A DNA stretch of 64,000 nt from Charina bottae (taxonomy: Eukaryota; Chordata; Lepidosauria; Squamata; Charinaidae). Shown here piece after piece: positions 35,181 through 48,330 of the stretch. Position 1 is the first letter of the stretch. Every line of letters starts with the position of its first letter. The notes under the pieces are model-generated. The model made no database searches. It had not been told where the DNA came from and saw only the letters and a list, made by a program, of their open reading frames with translations. The stretch lies in contig JALMGJ010000008.1 of NCBI GenBank assembly GCA_023362775.1, positions 21,095,001-21,159,000 on the forward strand. Reading direction: 5' to 3'. A program made the position numbers and the translations under genes.

Positions 35181-37265
35181 AAATACAAATTAATGAATAC
35201 ATTCTACCTAATTGTATTGCCCAAATAAGTGTGCAATAGAATGGTAGGTAATTTGAAAAAAGACCATGATATGTTTCTAACCCATGAAGGTACTTCTTGA
35301 GGAAGAATTCAGTAAAATTTTTGTACTTTTTGAGTTGCCAAGAAAATATATTGCCCTAAAGCTTCCCTACTTCCTTAATGAGAACCTACACAATGTACAT
35401 ACAATATTTTCCAACCTCATGCTTGCCAGATAAGATGAATGTAGGGAGTGCAAGAATTTAATGAGGTGGCTATCTGGTATGTGTGCATGCTTAAATGTTA
35501 ATTATTAATTTTCGCCACAACCACTTTCCGTAGGCCATTTCTGCCAATTGGTGGTCTTTTTGAATAATAAACTTGGAAAATAGGAAAGGGAAGCAACTGA
35601 AGAAGGAGCTCCAGTAGGAAAACACCTACTCCTTTGTGACTGTAAGTGTCCCTCCACAACACTCATTCTTATCATTCAGCATAACACACAACTCCCACCT
35701 CACAAGCTGTCTTAACATCATATCAGCTTTTGGAGGAGTAGTAACACTTGTGGCCTAATCATGATTTGAAGCATGAAAACTATTATGCAGAGAATACTTT
35801 TGACAGAGCAACAACTGCAAAATGCTACGAAGTTTCACAACTCTCCAAAGTTTTGTGTTCCTTGTCTTAGCTGCTGGCCTTTCAATGTGTTTCTTTTCTA
35901 ATGAAATTGTTACAAAATTCCCCCAAATGTGAAAACATGGGTGTTTCAAAAATCAAGCAAAGCATGGCAGCTCCTTGACAGATTATTCAGATTGGTTTGA
36001 GAATATCCTACAAAGCCATGAGCCATGATTTATTTCCTTGGCACTTCTGTGCCTTTCAGTAAGAATGCCAGTCAGTGCTTATTTGAGTTGTGGTTAGGAG
36101 TGATAGTAATCAGTTTATTTAAACTGTAGGAACAGATACCATTCACTGAAGTCACTCACGCTACTCAGCAGCTGGCCATGGCTTTCAGTCATTCCTACCC
36201 TAGGCCATATTTGACCAAGAGGTGAGAAGCACTGTATTCTATTACCAATCCCCTTTGGGAACCATTCCCTGTGAAGTAAAATATGAAAGGCATTCTAAAT
36301 CTCTCTTCAACTCAGGAAGAGAACATGCTTTCCCAGTGTCATAGCAATATATAGGGGGCCATAGTAGAGTTTCGAGAAAATGCCCTTTAAAAGTAAACAT
36401 TGAAATGACACATTGTACAAATCCACAATACCTTCTCAAATAGCTGTTTTGGGTGGTTATTTTGAAAAGAGCATTTTGTGTTAACATGTTATAACTGTAA
36501 GCATAATATTCTTATTTAAGAAGAAACCTGGGGAGGGATTATAATAGAAGACACTGTTATATAGAAGCAATCTCTGATTCAAACTAATATTTTCAACAAG
36601 TTGAAACTAATACATATTTATTTTGTGGACTTCCTTTGTGGATGAATCATGCTGTTATGAATGCTTCAAATCATATCCAAATCATAATTCTCAATAATTT
36701 GGTCAATCAAAGGGCATTTGAGGGGGGACAGGGGTCAAAAAAGTAAATATGGTGGTCATAAACCTTTCGTATGTTTCTTCATGTCACACACATACAAAGG
36801 AGTGGAGCTTTGGTTCACAACTACCATCTTCACTTTTTTGGCACACACTGGCTCAGTCACACTTCCAGGCCTCAAAGCATTCATAGTTCAGGAACCATAA
36901 ATTTCAATAAAAAGCAATTCATATTAACACATTACATTTTTTTAAATAAATGAGATCAGAATCTCAGGTTTGCATTAAATTTCTATTGTGTATTCACAGG
37001 ATCCTAGCCTATCAGCTCAATTCATAATCCAATTCTGACAGTTATGATAGGAGCCATTCACCTTACTCAAAGCTGGAGGATTCTCAAGACAAGATCTTGA
37101 GAAGCAGAGAAGAAGGATAACAGAAATATGGGCAACTAACCACCCACAGGAGGATAAGCCAGTGAAGTAGAATGATGTGATGGGCCAGCAGCACTGGGAA
37201 ATTATTCTGATTATTTCCTTTGCTCAGCATTCAGTAGAAAGACACAACACTGTAATGTTACTCTG

Positions 37266-37484
37266 AGAGCCAGTTTGGTGTAGTGGTTAAAGGCACCAGG
37301 CTAAAAAATGGAAGGCTGTATGTTCTAGTCCTGCCTTAGGCACAAAGCCAGCTGGGTGACTATGGCTCAGGCACTTTGTCTGAGCCCTAGGAAGAAGCCA
37401 ATAGCAAATCACTTCTGAAAATGTCAAGAAAACGGCATGGAATTGTCCAGTGCGAATCAAGCCTGAAGGCACCAAAAAAAAAGT
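37266..37484 (+). mobile_element. Sauria-type tRNA-derived SINE
   Basis: It starts GAGCCAGTTTGGTGTAGTGG, has the B-box-like TGTTCTAGTCCTGCC, CCAGCTGGGTGAC, AAATCACTTCTGAAAATGTCAAG and ends in a poly-A run at 37475-37483. This is the full head-body-tail order of the family. Confidence 0.88.
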
Positions 37485-40400
37485 TAGGGTAATTAAGGGG
37501 CAGCTTATTCAGATTCAAGAAAGTGCGTTCAGTGGAGTAATTGGTCTACTTTAATGCAGTATTCCGAGCTATTTTGGGGAAGGAAGCAAATAAGGAAGAA
37601 AGGAAACCTAATTTAAATTTGCAGATAAAAATTTGAGAAATGAAAGAAAAATAAAAACAAAGAAGAAAGGAACAATTTTAATGTTAGAGAAAAATACCGC
37701 AAGTTGCAATTGGAAAATGAACAGAAAGATCTCAAGAGGACTAAAATATTGGTATCATATAATCTTAGATTGTGTTGAAAAGAATCCTCTGTGTACATAC
37801 AGTATCTGTGCAGAATATGCTGATTCATTAAAAAAATATACAGTCACCCTTGACTTCCAATATTGGTTAATTCAGATAAAATAATTTATCTAAAGCCAAC
37901 TAGCACTCTGAACACCAGACATAGGTCCTGCGGGAATCAAGAGGAATACTTGACAAACATATTTTAGATCAAGGTGCTAGTCCAGCAATTTGTTCATGCA
38001 GTGTAGATAAGGTATGTATTGTCAAGGAATGCTTGATCTGCATATGTAAAATCTTAAATCTCTTCTTAAATCTCTTCCAAATGCATAGCATTATGAGGCA
38101 CATTTCACATCCTTTTCCTTTTTCAATTTGACCTTCAGCCTCCACAAATCTTCAGCCTCACAAAGACAAAAATATCATCTATATTATACAAGGAAATGCT
38201 GTTCTCAGTTGTCTGTGTCCATAATTTCACAGTCTCCAACAATCTGTTCATATAACAGATACTGTATGGCTTCCCTTCCATTTTTCCTTTTTTAACCATG
38301 ATGTCATGCCACAATGGTGGAAGTGGAAATCAGGAAACCACACATTGGTTTATCCTCTTGTGTGCCAGGGCATACATTGTCTATAAAGACATTTTACTTA
38401 GATAATATAATTGGGACACAACTCATGAAAGCAATTTTGACTACTGGGAATGGCTAGTAGGTTGCATGTATATGATTCACAACCTTTGACATTTTAGTAA
38501 TATTGAATCAGAAGTTTCTGAAATTAATTTTATATCATTCTTTTAATGGCCAAACGTATTACAGAAATATCTCTCTTTCATGTGTTGCTCTAGCCAAGTG
38601 GTTATTGTGAACAGAGTAGCAGGCAGAGCACAGTTCACATTTCAAAGAGAACCAAGGAGTCAAGAATTGTCAATGTATTGTTGACAATGGAGCTCCTTGG
38701 CATCTCCAGTTAACAGGACAAAGTAGCCGTGTTGGCAAAGAGCTCTACCTGAGCTTCAGCAGTCAAAACTGACAACACCAAGCTTGATGGGCACTGTGCA
38801 GTTCCCAAATCAGACTTTTATAAGTTTTGCTCATTAGTAGTCAGTGCCTTTACATGAACTGTTACTATTCAGTTGTTTCAGCATCTTTGCTGTTTATCTC
38901 AATCCAACAATAGAATCTTCCTGGTTTTAAATTAATCCATGTCATTTAGGCACAATCCTATGGACAATGTTCTGAGAGTACGTTACTCAGACAATAATAG
39001 GAATCACTTCATAAGAGACATAGGACTATGCTATTAGTTTGTTATACTGGTTTAACTACAATATTTTTACATTAGCAAACGAAGTCAGTGGAAGACTCCA
39101 TCTATTAGCTACTTTTTAAGCAACTCAGTGTGTGAAAATAGGTTAAACTCATCTGAGTGCCTTGTTCTGTAAATATCCATCAACGGATTGAACTGTTACA
39201 ATGGATTGGACATAAAAATGTTCTTTTGTATCCACAGTCTGAAATAAACAGGTATAATCTAGTTCTCAGCAGAACATGACATCGTAACAGTGTCTTGATC
39301 CTCCTGGTCCACAACATATTAATTAAAAGCAGAGTGAAAGCAAAAGTAAAGTGAAAAGAAATACAAGTGGAAGAAGCAAGATTAGAAAGCCCCAAGTGAA
39401 AACAAGAATGTGCCCAAGTGATCAGCAAAAAGATGAGGTCAGGAGTCAAGGTATATCATATTTCAATCAGGTTTAAGGCACATAACTATTCTGGTTGCAA
39501 AATTGATATGCAGGGATATGTCCTTTCAGATTTTAGTCACTCTGCTTTCACAATAACATATTGCACCACTTCCAAAGCTGTATAACCCAGCTTATCTTCT
39601 TGGCTCTTCAAGAATTCTAATGGACTTTCTCTAATGATACATAATATTCTGATGATCAAAAAACTATGCTAATATCAATGAGATCAATATTGCTTAAAAA
39701 GGGAAACATGTGAACTTCTCCAGCCTAAGCTTCTTCCCCTAATGTCTTTCTTCTTCCAAAACTTGCAATAATTTTCCATAATAGATACTTTTGATTGCAA
39801 GAAGTGGGGGATCAGAGGTAATTCATGACAGTGTGTCATATTTAAACTACCAGTTTTGTCTCTGAAGACCCCACTCTGTAAAAGTATCACAACTGAACAA
39901 AAAGAAGCAACCTATCTGTGCTAACATACACAAAATATTCTCTTATGGGGATAGGATCATGGGACTATGTGAAACACAGCCTAATTATCTGAGTGTCTAT
40001 ATAAGGCTTAGTGTTTACATAAGAGTATTCTCAAAATCATGTATTACTTCTGCTGGCCCATCTGTAGTCTTAAACTGAGAATCAAACCGTGGCTTTGATT
40101 TTACATATTCAACTTTTGATTATGGGAACACAAAAAGAAAGTTATACATTCCCACACACATGGATGCAGTACAAAAGGTTAACAGTGGGAATCACCCCAT
40201 TACAATGAGGATGCTTAACAGGATTTTTATAAGGATTCAGCTGCAGAATTGGGTCAAACACTCTGAATCTGTGTTGCACACAACATTCGTGAATGATATT
40301 ATTGACATTTTAAAGAAATAAATATGTTGACTGTACTCAGGCTGTTGGGCTAGCATATTCTCCTTCCCTAAGAGAAAAACTTGGTGAAAACTATGTCTTA

Positions 40401-40640
40401 ATGATAAAATGTAGGAACAGAATCCACTGTGTATGTGTGTATTGAAGCACTAACACCTAACATTCTGCTTACTTAATACTAAGTACATGACTGTTATAGA
40501 ATATTCTATGTTCCTGTTTGGATAATAGTAGTAAAAATTATTGTACACATAAATGCATATAATTTTGCAAATTAATATTCATTTTGATTCATGTAAAATA
40601 ATTGACTTATGCACAGTTACCTGAAGTAATTATCACTGGG

Positions 40641-40646
40641 TTTATT
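40641..40646 (-). promoter_or_regulatory. SYNPO2: Candidate polyadenylation signal for the short SYNPO2 isoform
   Basis: AATAAA on the minus strand (TTTATT on the plus), about 170 bases after the short-isoform stop codon. Longer 3' UTRs with later signals are equally possible. Confidence 0.3.
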
Positions 40647-40814
40647 GTGGATTACACCAAGGTAATTGTGCATAAATGTTAAGCCTTTTTTGGACCCCGA
40701 TTTTATGTGATATATTTGAAAATTATTAAGTAAGCTGATGATCACTTTGGGTGTCAGATTATGATTACAAACAATTCATGGCAAGTAAAGTGAACAGTGA
40801 GTTGTATCTATCTT

Positions 40815-43081
40815 TTACTCTTCAATGGCTGTCGGTTTCCACACCTGTGCTGTGACACCAACTTTCTTGGCTGAGAACTTTGGCCTGGGAACAGCAAATA
40901 CAGGAGATGCTGCTGGTTCTTGCTTCAAAAATGTAGGGCAGCCTGTTGATGTATAGGACTCGATAACAGGACTAGAAGCATTCGATGGGAAGAATGGTTG
41001 TGAGCTGTAGGCTGGTACAGAATATACTGAAGATGCTCTAACATTAGAGGGAGAACCAGCATTGAGTACTCTGGATGGTACAGCTTGTTTCGAGGCAGAC
41101 GCTGCATCAAACTTTGCAGGATGTTTGGGAAGGAGACTTTCCTTAGTATCAGATGGAGGTTGAAAAGTAAATAAAGATGCATTAAGCTGGTATGGCTGAT
41201 GCTTCATAACTTCCAAGGAGCTTAATGGTTTCTTAGGTTTTTTCTTGGTAGTTTTGGTAGCTCCAGGGTACTTTGACTGAGGTTTGGTGGCAGCAAGAGG
41301 ATAAGATGGAGACTGGATAGGATTATAAGCCACAGGTGGTGGTGCTCGAACATTTGATGAATATTTCCAAGATGCTGGTAATGATGGAGTTGGGGATGAA
41401 GCCCGGAGCTGATTGGCCTGCACAGTTTCTGAATCTACTATATACTTTTCCATCCGTGATTGCCTCTTAGCAAAGAGCTGAGCCCCCTTACCACTCAATG
41501 CTGGGGGCATTTCAAAAGCTGGCCCCATTCCACCAGCAAGAACAGCATTTCCTAATGGAGTGGTGGGTGTTGTTTTGGGGGTATAACTTTGGTGGGATGA
41601 TGAAGCTTGAGTCCCCTTAAAGGGAGACTCCAGTTTAAGAGTACTGGGAGGTTGTGGAGGGTGTGGAGGGTGTGGAGGGGGATAAGCTGGTTGTGCTATT
41701 TTGATGGCTGCTAGACTTGCTACTTCTGGAGAATTTGGAACTGGAAAGAGAGGAGCTTGAGTAACAGCCACAACTGGAGGTGACCAGACTGGTGAAATAG
41801 GTGTTGTGGCAGTAGGAGAAACCTTTACTGAGGGTTTGGGAGCAACTGGAGGTGGGATCTTTTGTTTGGCTGCCTGGATGTGCATGAAATTGCAGGCCTC
41901 TGCTCCCAAGCTGAGGTAGTCTTCTTCAGGACCTGATTCAAAGCCACCAGTGGCAGGTTTTTTGCCTTCTGTATTCTGTACAAGGGTCAAAAGAGCAGGA
42001 TTTGGACTCATTTTGGGGGCTTCTTTAAATGTAAACATAGGCTTTGCAGTGCTTCTTCTCTTGGCCTCTTGTAATATTCCAGTTCTTATTGCAGGCACAG
42101 CAATCCGTTCATCCCTGGATGCAATCTGCTCTGTTGATTCTGTTGGAGACCATAATGTTGACTGAGTCACGCTCGTGGCCACTGGAGTCAAAACAGTTCT
42201 ATATAATGCTTCAGGTGGTGGGCTGACTGAAGTATAAGGAGGTGGGGCAGGTAGATCAGAAGGAGAAGTAATGATGCTTCTGGGGGGTGAAAATGGAACT
42301 GCTGCTCTGTTCTGAACACCAGGGAAAGGCTTGGCTGTTCTGTTTGAAGTAGATGATTTCACAGCTTCAGGAGGTGGATGCATCATATTTATCTCTGGGA
42401 CAACCCCGATGCCATTTTGCTGAACTGTTGTCCTGTGACTATGGTTCATTTCTATGTAGCTTTTGCTTACATGGCTTATCTGCTCTCTGGTAGATACTTC
42501 TTGTTTTGCCTGATAAAAGGAAGAACTCATATTCTGGGTTCTCTCTGTTGAAGTGGCCTCTCGATGTGCCTCAGTTCTATGCATTCCCTGCATCTTCACT
42601 GCTTCTTGTTCAGCAGTGACCTGGTCTACCCTTTGACGTCTTTTGGCAAACATGAGTGCCCCTTTGCCCTTGGTCTCTGGAAGCAGCTGCGACATCTCGT
42701 CCCCACGTTTGGGTTTTTTTTCAACCTCAAGTATCCCGGTATCCCAGTCAAATGTCACAATCCGTTCTTCTTTATCCAGATCAGAGAAGAAATCTTCATC
42801 AATTTCTGACTCACTTGTGCCTAATAAGGTTACTTCAAAAGTGTTCTCCTTCTCACCTTCTTCACCCTCGTTTTCTTCACCTTCGTCTTCGTAACGCTCT
42901 AGTTCCCCAGTGCCGTAGCTAACTAAAGTATACTTTCTGGCCCTTTGGCGACGCTTCTTAAACATCAACACTCCTTTGGAATTGGGATTCGGAGCTGCTG
43001 TCAGTAAGAGAGCAATACTTTTACATTTAGACTTAGCTTCTTTCACTTGCTTCTCTGACAGGCTCTCACTCCTCCTCAGCC
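40815..43081 (-). CDS. SYNPO2: SYNPO2 large coding exon (short-isoform end at own stop)
   Basis: Synaptopodin-2 is an actin- and alpha-actinin-binding protein of muscle Z-discs and stress fibres, with roles in filament bundling and chaperone-assisted autophagy with BAG3. This exon supplies most of it: 754 residues to the TAA at 40815-40817. The acceptor is TTTCCTGCAG|GGCTGAGG at 43081. Visible motifs in order: LRRSESLSEKQVKEAKSKCK; three related K/R blocks (MFKKRRQRARKYTLVSYG, MFAKRRQRVDQ, LFAKRQSRMEKYIVDS), the first basic enough to be a nuclear localisation signal; an acidic run (EDEGEENEGEEGE); the PPPY motif in PAPPPYTSV (42232-42246), fitting the WW-domain binding of BAG3; AKRRSTAKPMFTFKE; EEDYLSLGAEACNFM; a proline-rich stretch; KHQPYQLNASLFTFQPP; and the end KFSAKKVGVTAQVWKPTAIEE. 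It is fully open and strongly family-like. Confidence 0.97.
40843..40846 (-). other. SYNPO2: In-frame alternative 5' splice site inside the SYNPO2 large exon
   Basis: GTCACAGCACAG|GTGTGG: exon bases end at 40845 and GT occupies 40844-40843, ten codons before the short-isoform stop. The phase is 0, matching the acceptor at 25099. Using it replaces VWKPTAIEE with the 190-residue long tail. Human SYNPO2 isoforms likewise diverge near this point (recalled). Confidence 0.8.
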
Positions 43082-43763
43082 CTGCAGGAAAGAATAAAGA
43101 ACATATTTTAGTGGATAACATGAGAACAATTTTAACAATAGCTATTTGGGGTGTAAGACTGTAATACAAATCTTTCTTTCTCTAGAGCTAGAATCCTCTC
43201 CTCTGCAAAGAATTATGGGCAGGGCATTAAAATTAATCTTTTCCCACAGTTGCAACCATGATAATTCCATAGCAAGCATTCCTTCCTTAGTGACATTCTT
43301 TGATCAATCTTTTCTTCTCACAGATTTCCATCTCATCTTACACAAACGTTTGATGTTATATATCTACACGGAAAGAAGCAGATATGTAGACAGGGTAAGA
43401 TAGAAAATAAATCAGTGGTGCTTATTTTTGAAGATGGATATTAACTTGGACATGCATGCGCTTTGAGAGGTTTTAGGATTTAGATACTCTAATTCAAACA
43501 AGACCAGTTTCTTTAATAATAAATAGGTTCCTTAATTCATACAGGAAATTTTCTTGTTTCAAACATTGTCTGGAGGGAAATATATACAATGTAATTTGTA
43601 TCATGGTCTATTTCTTGGAATATAATGATTGCATTTAAATAATTTATTACTATATTTTAATCTAGAACAAGTTCTCCTTCCTCCCAACTTTGGGCTGGTA
43701 GGCCCTAGTAACGAATGGGTCTTTTCTTGTTCTGTGCTCTGTTAGAATGTAAGTAAACAGTTA

Positions 43764-43998
43764 TTTTTTTATTTTTATTTTTTTATTTTGTGCCTTCGAG
43801 TCAGTTTTTGACTCCTGGTGACTGTCTGCAGTTTTCTTGGCAAGATTTCAGAAGTGGTTTGCCATTGCCTCCTTTTTAGGGGTGAGAGAGGGTGACTGGC
43901 CCAAGGTCACCCAGCTGGCTTTGTATCTAAGGCAGGACTAGAACTCACGGTTTCCTGGTTTCTAGCCTGATGCCTCAACCACTACACCAAACTGGCTC
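43764..43998 (-). mobile_element. Sauria-type tRNA-derived SINE
   Basis: Minus strand: GAGCCAGTTTGGTGTAGTGG head, TAGAACTCACGG complement at the B box, CCAGCTGGGTGACCTTGGGCC, then AAACCACTTCTGAAATCTTGCC and a tail ending in an A-rich stretch (T-rich at 43755-43785 on the plus strand). Confidence 0.9.
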
Positions 43999-44560
43999 AA
44001 ATATTTAATTGGCCACCTCCTTTTAGGAAAACAGTCCAAAGCTAATATAATTTATGGAGGGTGGAGGGTGAGGTAGGAGAGGCAGTAGCCAGTTGGAATG
44101 AGAAAAAGAAGAAAACAAAAGGGAATAGAGATAACTAGTACATTTTAAACTAAAGGAAGAGAAGATTTTGATGATCCCTTGTGGCAATTCTTTTTGTAAT
44201 TAAGCACAGAGGAAGTGTTTTATTGGAGTCCTTTTTTAAGGAGAAGAAATCCTACAGTACTGTCCGTGCAATTATACTGTTTAATTATTGTTTATTATCA
44301 ACTTGTGACTAAAAGGGAGGCAGAATCTAAGAAATCTCTTTCCACCTCAATATCTGAGCTACTGAACATCCAGGAAGAGACTTCAGAGGCAACAGTATCA
44401 ATATACTGTAAGATCATACCACAATATATAGATTCTAAGTGGTAGCAGTGGGATCTTAAAACCAATAAATATAAAAATAAATCTTGATTATATCAAAGGC
44501 ACATTTGGAATTTTGAGAACATGTGGGCACTCTCACAATGTTGATGGATTTGGAGAGGCG

Positions 44561-44587
44561 GTGTGTGTGTGTGTGTGTGTGTGTGTA
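44561..44587. repeat. (GT)n microsatellite
   Basis: About 13 GT units inside a SYNPO2 intron. Confidence 0.95.
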
Positions 44588-47500
44588 TGTTCATTCATAA
44601 AATTCAGTCATGGGGGAATAATCAGCTTCAAAGCTCCAATTTATCAAAATGCTACCAGTCACTTCCTCTCTGCTTACTTTTCATCTTTTTCTGGACAGTG
44701 TGCTGCTTTTTTTAAAATAAAGGAGTGGGCTGTAGCCACCCACAATTTAAATGCTCTTATGGGCCTGATGTAGACTGTAGAGGCATTCTTCGAATGATCC
44801 TGAAAATTGGCATATTTACATATTCCCCTTCTTTTAATTTTTAAATAGTTTGAAATATGTAAAAAGTCAGGAGGGACAAGGAATCTTGCTAACACCAAAG
44901 GTTATGTACTGGGTCTCTAGGTGACATGTTGAGGTCTCCAGACCTACAGCAGGGAGATGACAGCACACAATGGATCCTTCGCCATTTAGTCTGATGCTCT
45001 GGCATTTTCTTTAGACTCTAGAGAGAATAATTTTGCCAACATGTATTCTTAGAATGAACAGTATATCCCTGTCAGGAATATTTTCTGGAATACCAGATGG
45101 CTGGCACTGGTGAACTGGAAGACATATAAACTAATAGAGGATTTATTTTCATAGGCAATATATTTTATTTTTTCTCTTGTTTTATTGAATAATCACTATC
45201 TGGTTTGAAATACATTGTCCATGTTGAGCATTCGGGACAGAGCAGGTCACATATGGCCAAGTTGTGATTTGATCCTCATTGAAATGAAAAGGTCAGATTC
45301 AAAGGGAGCAAGCAGATCTGGCCTACATAATGTATTACTGATGATGTGAATATATTACAAGAAGCCACTGGCTAACTTACTATCAAACTGTCTGAAATTA
45401 ATCAGGTAAAGAATGGTAGTTTAAATCAAACCAAGGGGGAAAATAAGTTAGTGTATTATTGGAGCCCAAGTAGAAATGAGCATCCAAAGAGGGTTTATGC
45501 CTGTGTAGCTTTTCATAACATGTAACAAACCATGCTTGCAATTGGTTTTAAAAGCAGTTCATAATAAAGCAGAGTGGCCTGCTGAGTTCACAATCTAGTT
45601 TCAGATAAAATCTTAAAATGTGATGAGAACCTATTTCTTATTCCCTTTGCGCCCAAAAAGTGAGACTTGTGGAAATCTTCAGCATATTTTCTAACACATT
45701 TATTTTTAAATAAGAGCACAAGCCTGAGCAAATGCTTTATCAAATGAAATCAGATTGTTGATAGGGAAAATACCTGATTTAGAACGTTTAAAGCTAAACT
45801 AACATGGAACAAAAATACTGAACTAGAGTATGAGTTTATATTCTCAAATGAATATAATTTGTATATGTAATCAGGCTACTAATAAGGTTTTAAGAGCTCA
45901 AGAGGATAGAAACTTGTGTTCATCTTGAAACAACTGCTAGAAGATCCTCATGTTATGTTTATCATAAGAGAAATTACCCTCTTTTAATCCACATTGCCTG
46001 TTTCACATTTTCATATTTTAGTGCAAGTATTACTCATTCAGCAAAGCAAAGATAATTGTCCAAATATTAGGAAATAGAAACTAAGCTGAAATTTTATGTG
46101 CACTATCTGGGAGTAAGTCCTACTGACAGGAACATACTTTTGAGTATATATACATAGGATTGCCTCATAGAATTCCCATATATTGGGCAAAAACTAAATG
46201 AAACAGATAATTGTAATACGATTCTCATATTAGAGGCATTAGAGAACTATACAGATATATACTGTATTCATATTTTACTTGAGAAATATTACTCTAACTG
46301 CACACATTTTATGTCATAAGTAGCTCTGCCAGAGTGATAAAGTGTAGGATAGTTATTTATTTGATTTTATACCACAAAACATGTAGATACTCTGTTGGTT
46401 TATTTAAGTGTAAGCTGCTTGAGGGTCAGACATAAGATTAGGAGCATTGAATGGCACTTCTTGCTCAACCACAAGTGAAAATGCCCAATACCCAAGACCA
46501 GTTAGGCTATTTTGGTATTTGAGATCTCCTCCATGACAGTAAAAATGCAATAATAATAATACATTATAAGTAACAATTTGTTGCGCCTTCAGAAGAATCA
46601 AAATCAGGTATCCTAAATATCCTAACAGTAGCGTTGGCTCTCAGTTTGCTACTCTATTTCACCTCTTAGGCACCATAAACCCTCTCTATTGTAAAATTGC
46701 TATGTTGTAGATACGCTTGTCAATACCCACAGGATCCTGAAGCAAGTTGCATAAATATACTTTCATATCCCCTTGCAAGGTGTCTTTGAAACTGTGAGGG
46801 CTTCCTAAATTAAATTGTGACATGGAAAGAGACAGCCACAGCAATTTGGGAATACTTAATCTGAAGGAGCTCTTTGAGTATCAATGGATTTCTTTTCTTT
46901 TCATGTTAAATGTTGGAGTCCTAAATGCATTCAAACTTAAGTATCTCCACATATCAGATGAAAAATATTAGTATGATTGTTTTGTTCTACTCATTTCTCC
47001 TTAACTTAAAGCAATGACGTAATCTGTCAGACATAAGCGGGCAGTTGCTGCTGGGTATGCAGCCAAAACGCAAAGGATGTGTGCTCTTCTTTTATACATA
47101 ATTTCATATGATATAAATATGTGGATTACATGTAGACACTTAAAATCTAAGCAACAGTTTAATCCACAGGTTACTACAAATGGCTATCGTCCTAAAAATA
47201 CGCACATAGACGAATCTGCAGTGGGTGAGCATGCTTAACCTGACAGGTTCTGTTAACATAGCTCAGTGCTGCAGTATGTCATCATGCCTTTGTCATTTTG
47301 CAACGAAATCCCTTGACGGAATTCTTGAAGTAGTCAGAAATGATTGTCCAGATGCCAACAGTAGAATTGAATAAACAGGCAGAATCTTTGAAAAAAAAAT
47401 ATCATCCAAATTAGTCTTTTCAGGCTCTATTATTGTTTGGTCCCCAGGTTACTTCCAATTGCAGTCTTTGCCTAGAATTTGCACTGACTTCCAGGTATGG

Positions 47501-47643
47501 GAAGCAGAAGGAATAGTGAGTTCACTTTACAATTTAGGGAAGCCTTGCAAAACTGAAAGGATCATATAACTAGCCAAAAATACACATGCTGGTGTCTGTC
47601 AAAGTAACTTTCAGCAAGCATCATCAAACCTCACTACTTGGAG

Positions 47644-47879
47644 CTTTTCCTTTCCTTTCCTTTCCTTTCCTTTCCTTTCCTTTCCTTTCCTTTCCTTTCC
47701 TTTCCTTTCCTTTCCTTTCCTTCCCTTCCCTTCCCTTCCCTTCCCTTCCCTTCCCTTCCCTTCCCTTCCCTTCCCTTCCCTTCCCTTTCCTTTCCTCCTT
47801 TCCTTTCCTTTCCTTTCCTTTCCTTTCCTTTCCTTTCCTTTCCTTTCCTTTCCTTTCCTTTCCTTTCCTTTCCTTTCCC
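47644..47879. repeat. Long (CCTTT)n-(CCCTT)n-(CCTTT)n array
   Basis: An almost pure pyrimidine plus strand about 236 bp long. CCTTT units run from 47644 to 47719, about 13 CCCTT units from 47720 to 47786, then a junction with TCCTCC and CCTTT units to 47879. On the SYNPO2 sense (minus) strand this is AAAGG and AAGGG. It is a mirror-repeat homopurine tract capable of triplex (H-DNA) structure in principle. Open frames across it on either strand are repeat artefacts. Confidence 0.98.
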
Positions 47880-48330
47880 CTTTTAACCAAATAACTGTGT
47901 TTACCTATTATACTGTACATGAAATGCAGCTTTTCTTTCTTATTTTCCTCTGGGATCTTTTAACTGTTAAGCCCTTCTTAAGTTATCAAGTAGGCTTTTT
48001 ATACAAACATATCCAGAAGGAGAAAGTTAGTAATCAATATCTCAGACACAAGCAGGGTTGCATGCTCCCCAGTTAGTGTTACAGAGCATATCGCCTCCTT
48101 GCCATAATTCATCTTATGCAGTTTGCAAAAACAGTTTCAAACCATTAGCAAAGAAATGGCAGTTGTTTAAAGAAGAAAGAGAGAGGAGGAAAGGAAGAAG
48201 TGTTTAGGCCATTCCTCTTTGAAATATTTATTGCTACAAAGCAGATGGTTGCAACTGTTCTTGGCCAGATTGCCTGTCACAAAGTATAGCCCTCATGCTC
48301 TGCCATCCAGTTTAGCTATGCTCTACTTAC

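Larger units (their letters stand above)
25100..40844 (-). other. SYNPO2: SYNPO2 alternative intron (15.7 kb)
   Basis: It lies between the in-frame donor GTGTGG (40844 downward) and the acceptor at 25100-25101. Transcripts ending at 40815 do not remove it and their 3' UTR would lie in its first part. It contains Sauria-type SINEs, a hAT element, the BovB LINE, a second SINE family and L2 tails, annotated separately. The rest is plain AT-rich DNA; nothing else was recognised in 25100-26215, 26440-28283, 28551-29522, 35180-37265 and 37485-40640. Confidence 0.85.
43082..48330 (-). other. SYNPO2: SYNPO2 intron (5.2 kb)
   Basis: Flanked by donor CACGCCA|GTAAGT at 48330 and acceptor at 43082-43083. 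It contains a SINE (43764-43998), a GT microsatellite and a large pentanucleotide array. The remaining stretches (43082-43760, 44000-44560, 44590-47643, 47880-48330) show nothing recognisable. Confidence 0.93.

Noticed and set aside
43082..43169. Upstream Met of the 784-codon frame as a true SYNPO2 start
   Set aside because: The first 29 codons read intron sequence before the acceptor at 43082-43083; splice phase joins the exon to 48331-49100 instead.
47586..47920. Open frames of about 80-100 codons on both strands (SFPFL and KERKGK repeats)
   Set aside because: They are translations of the pentanucleotide array; period five gives stop-free frames automatically.
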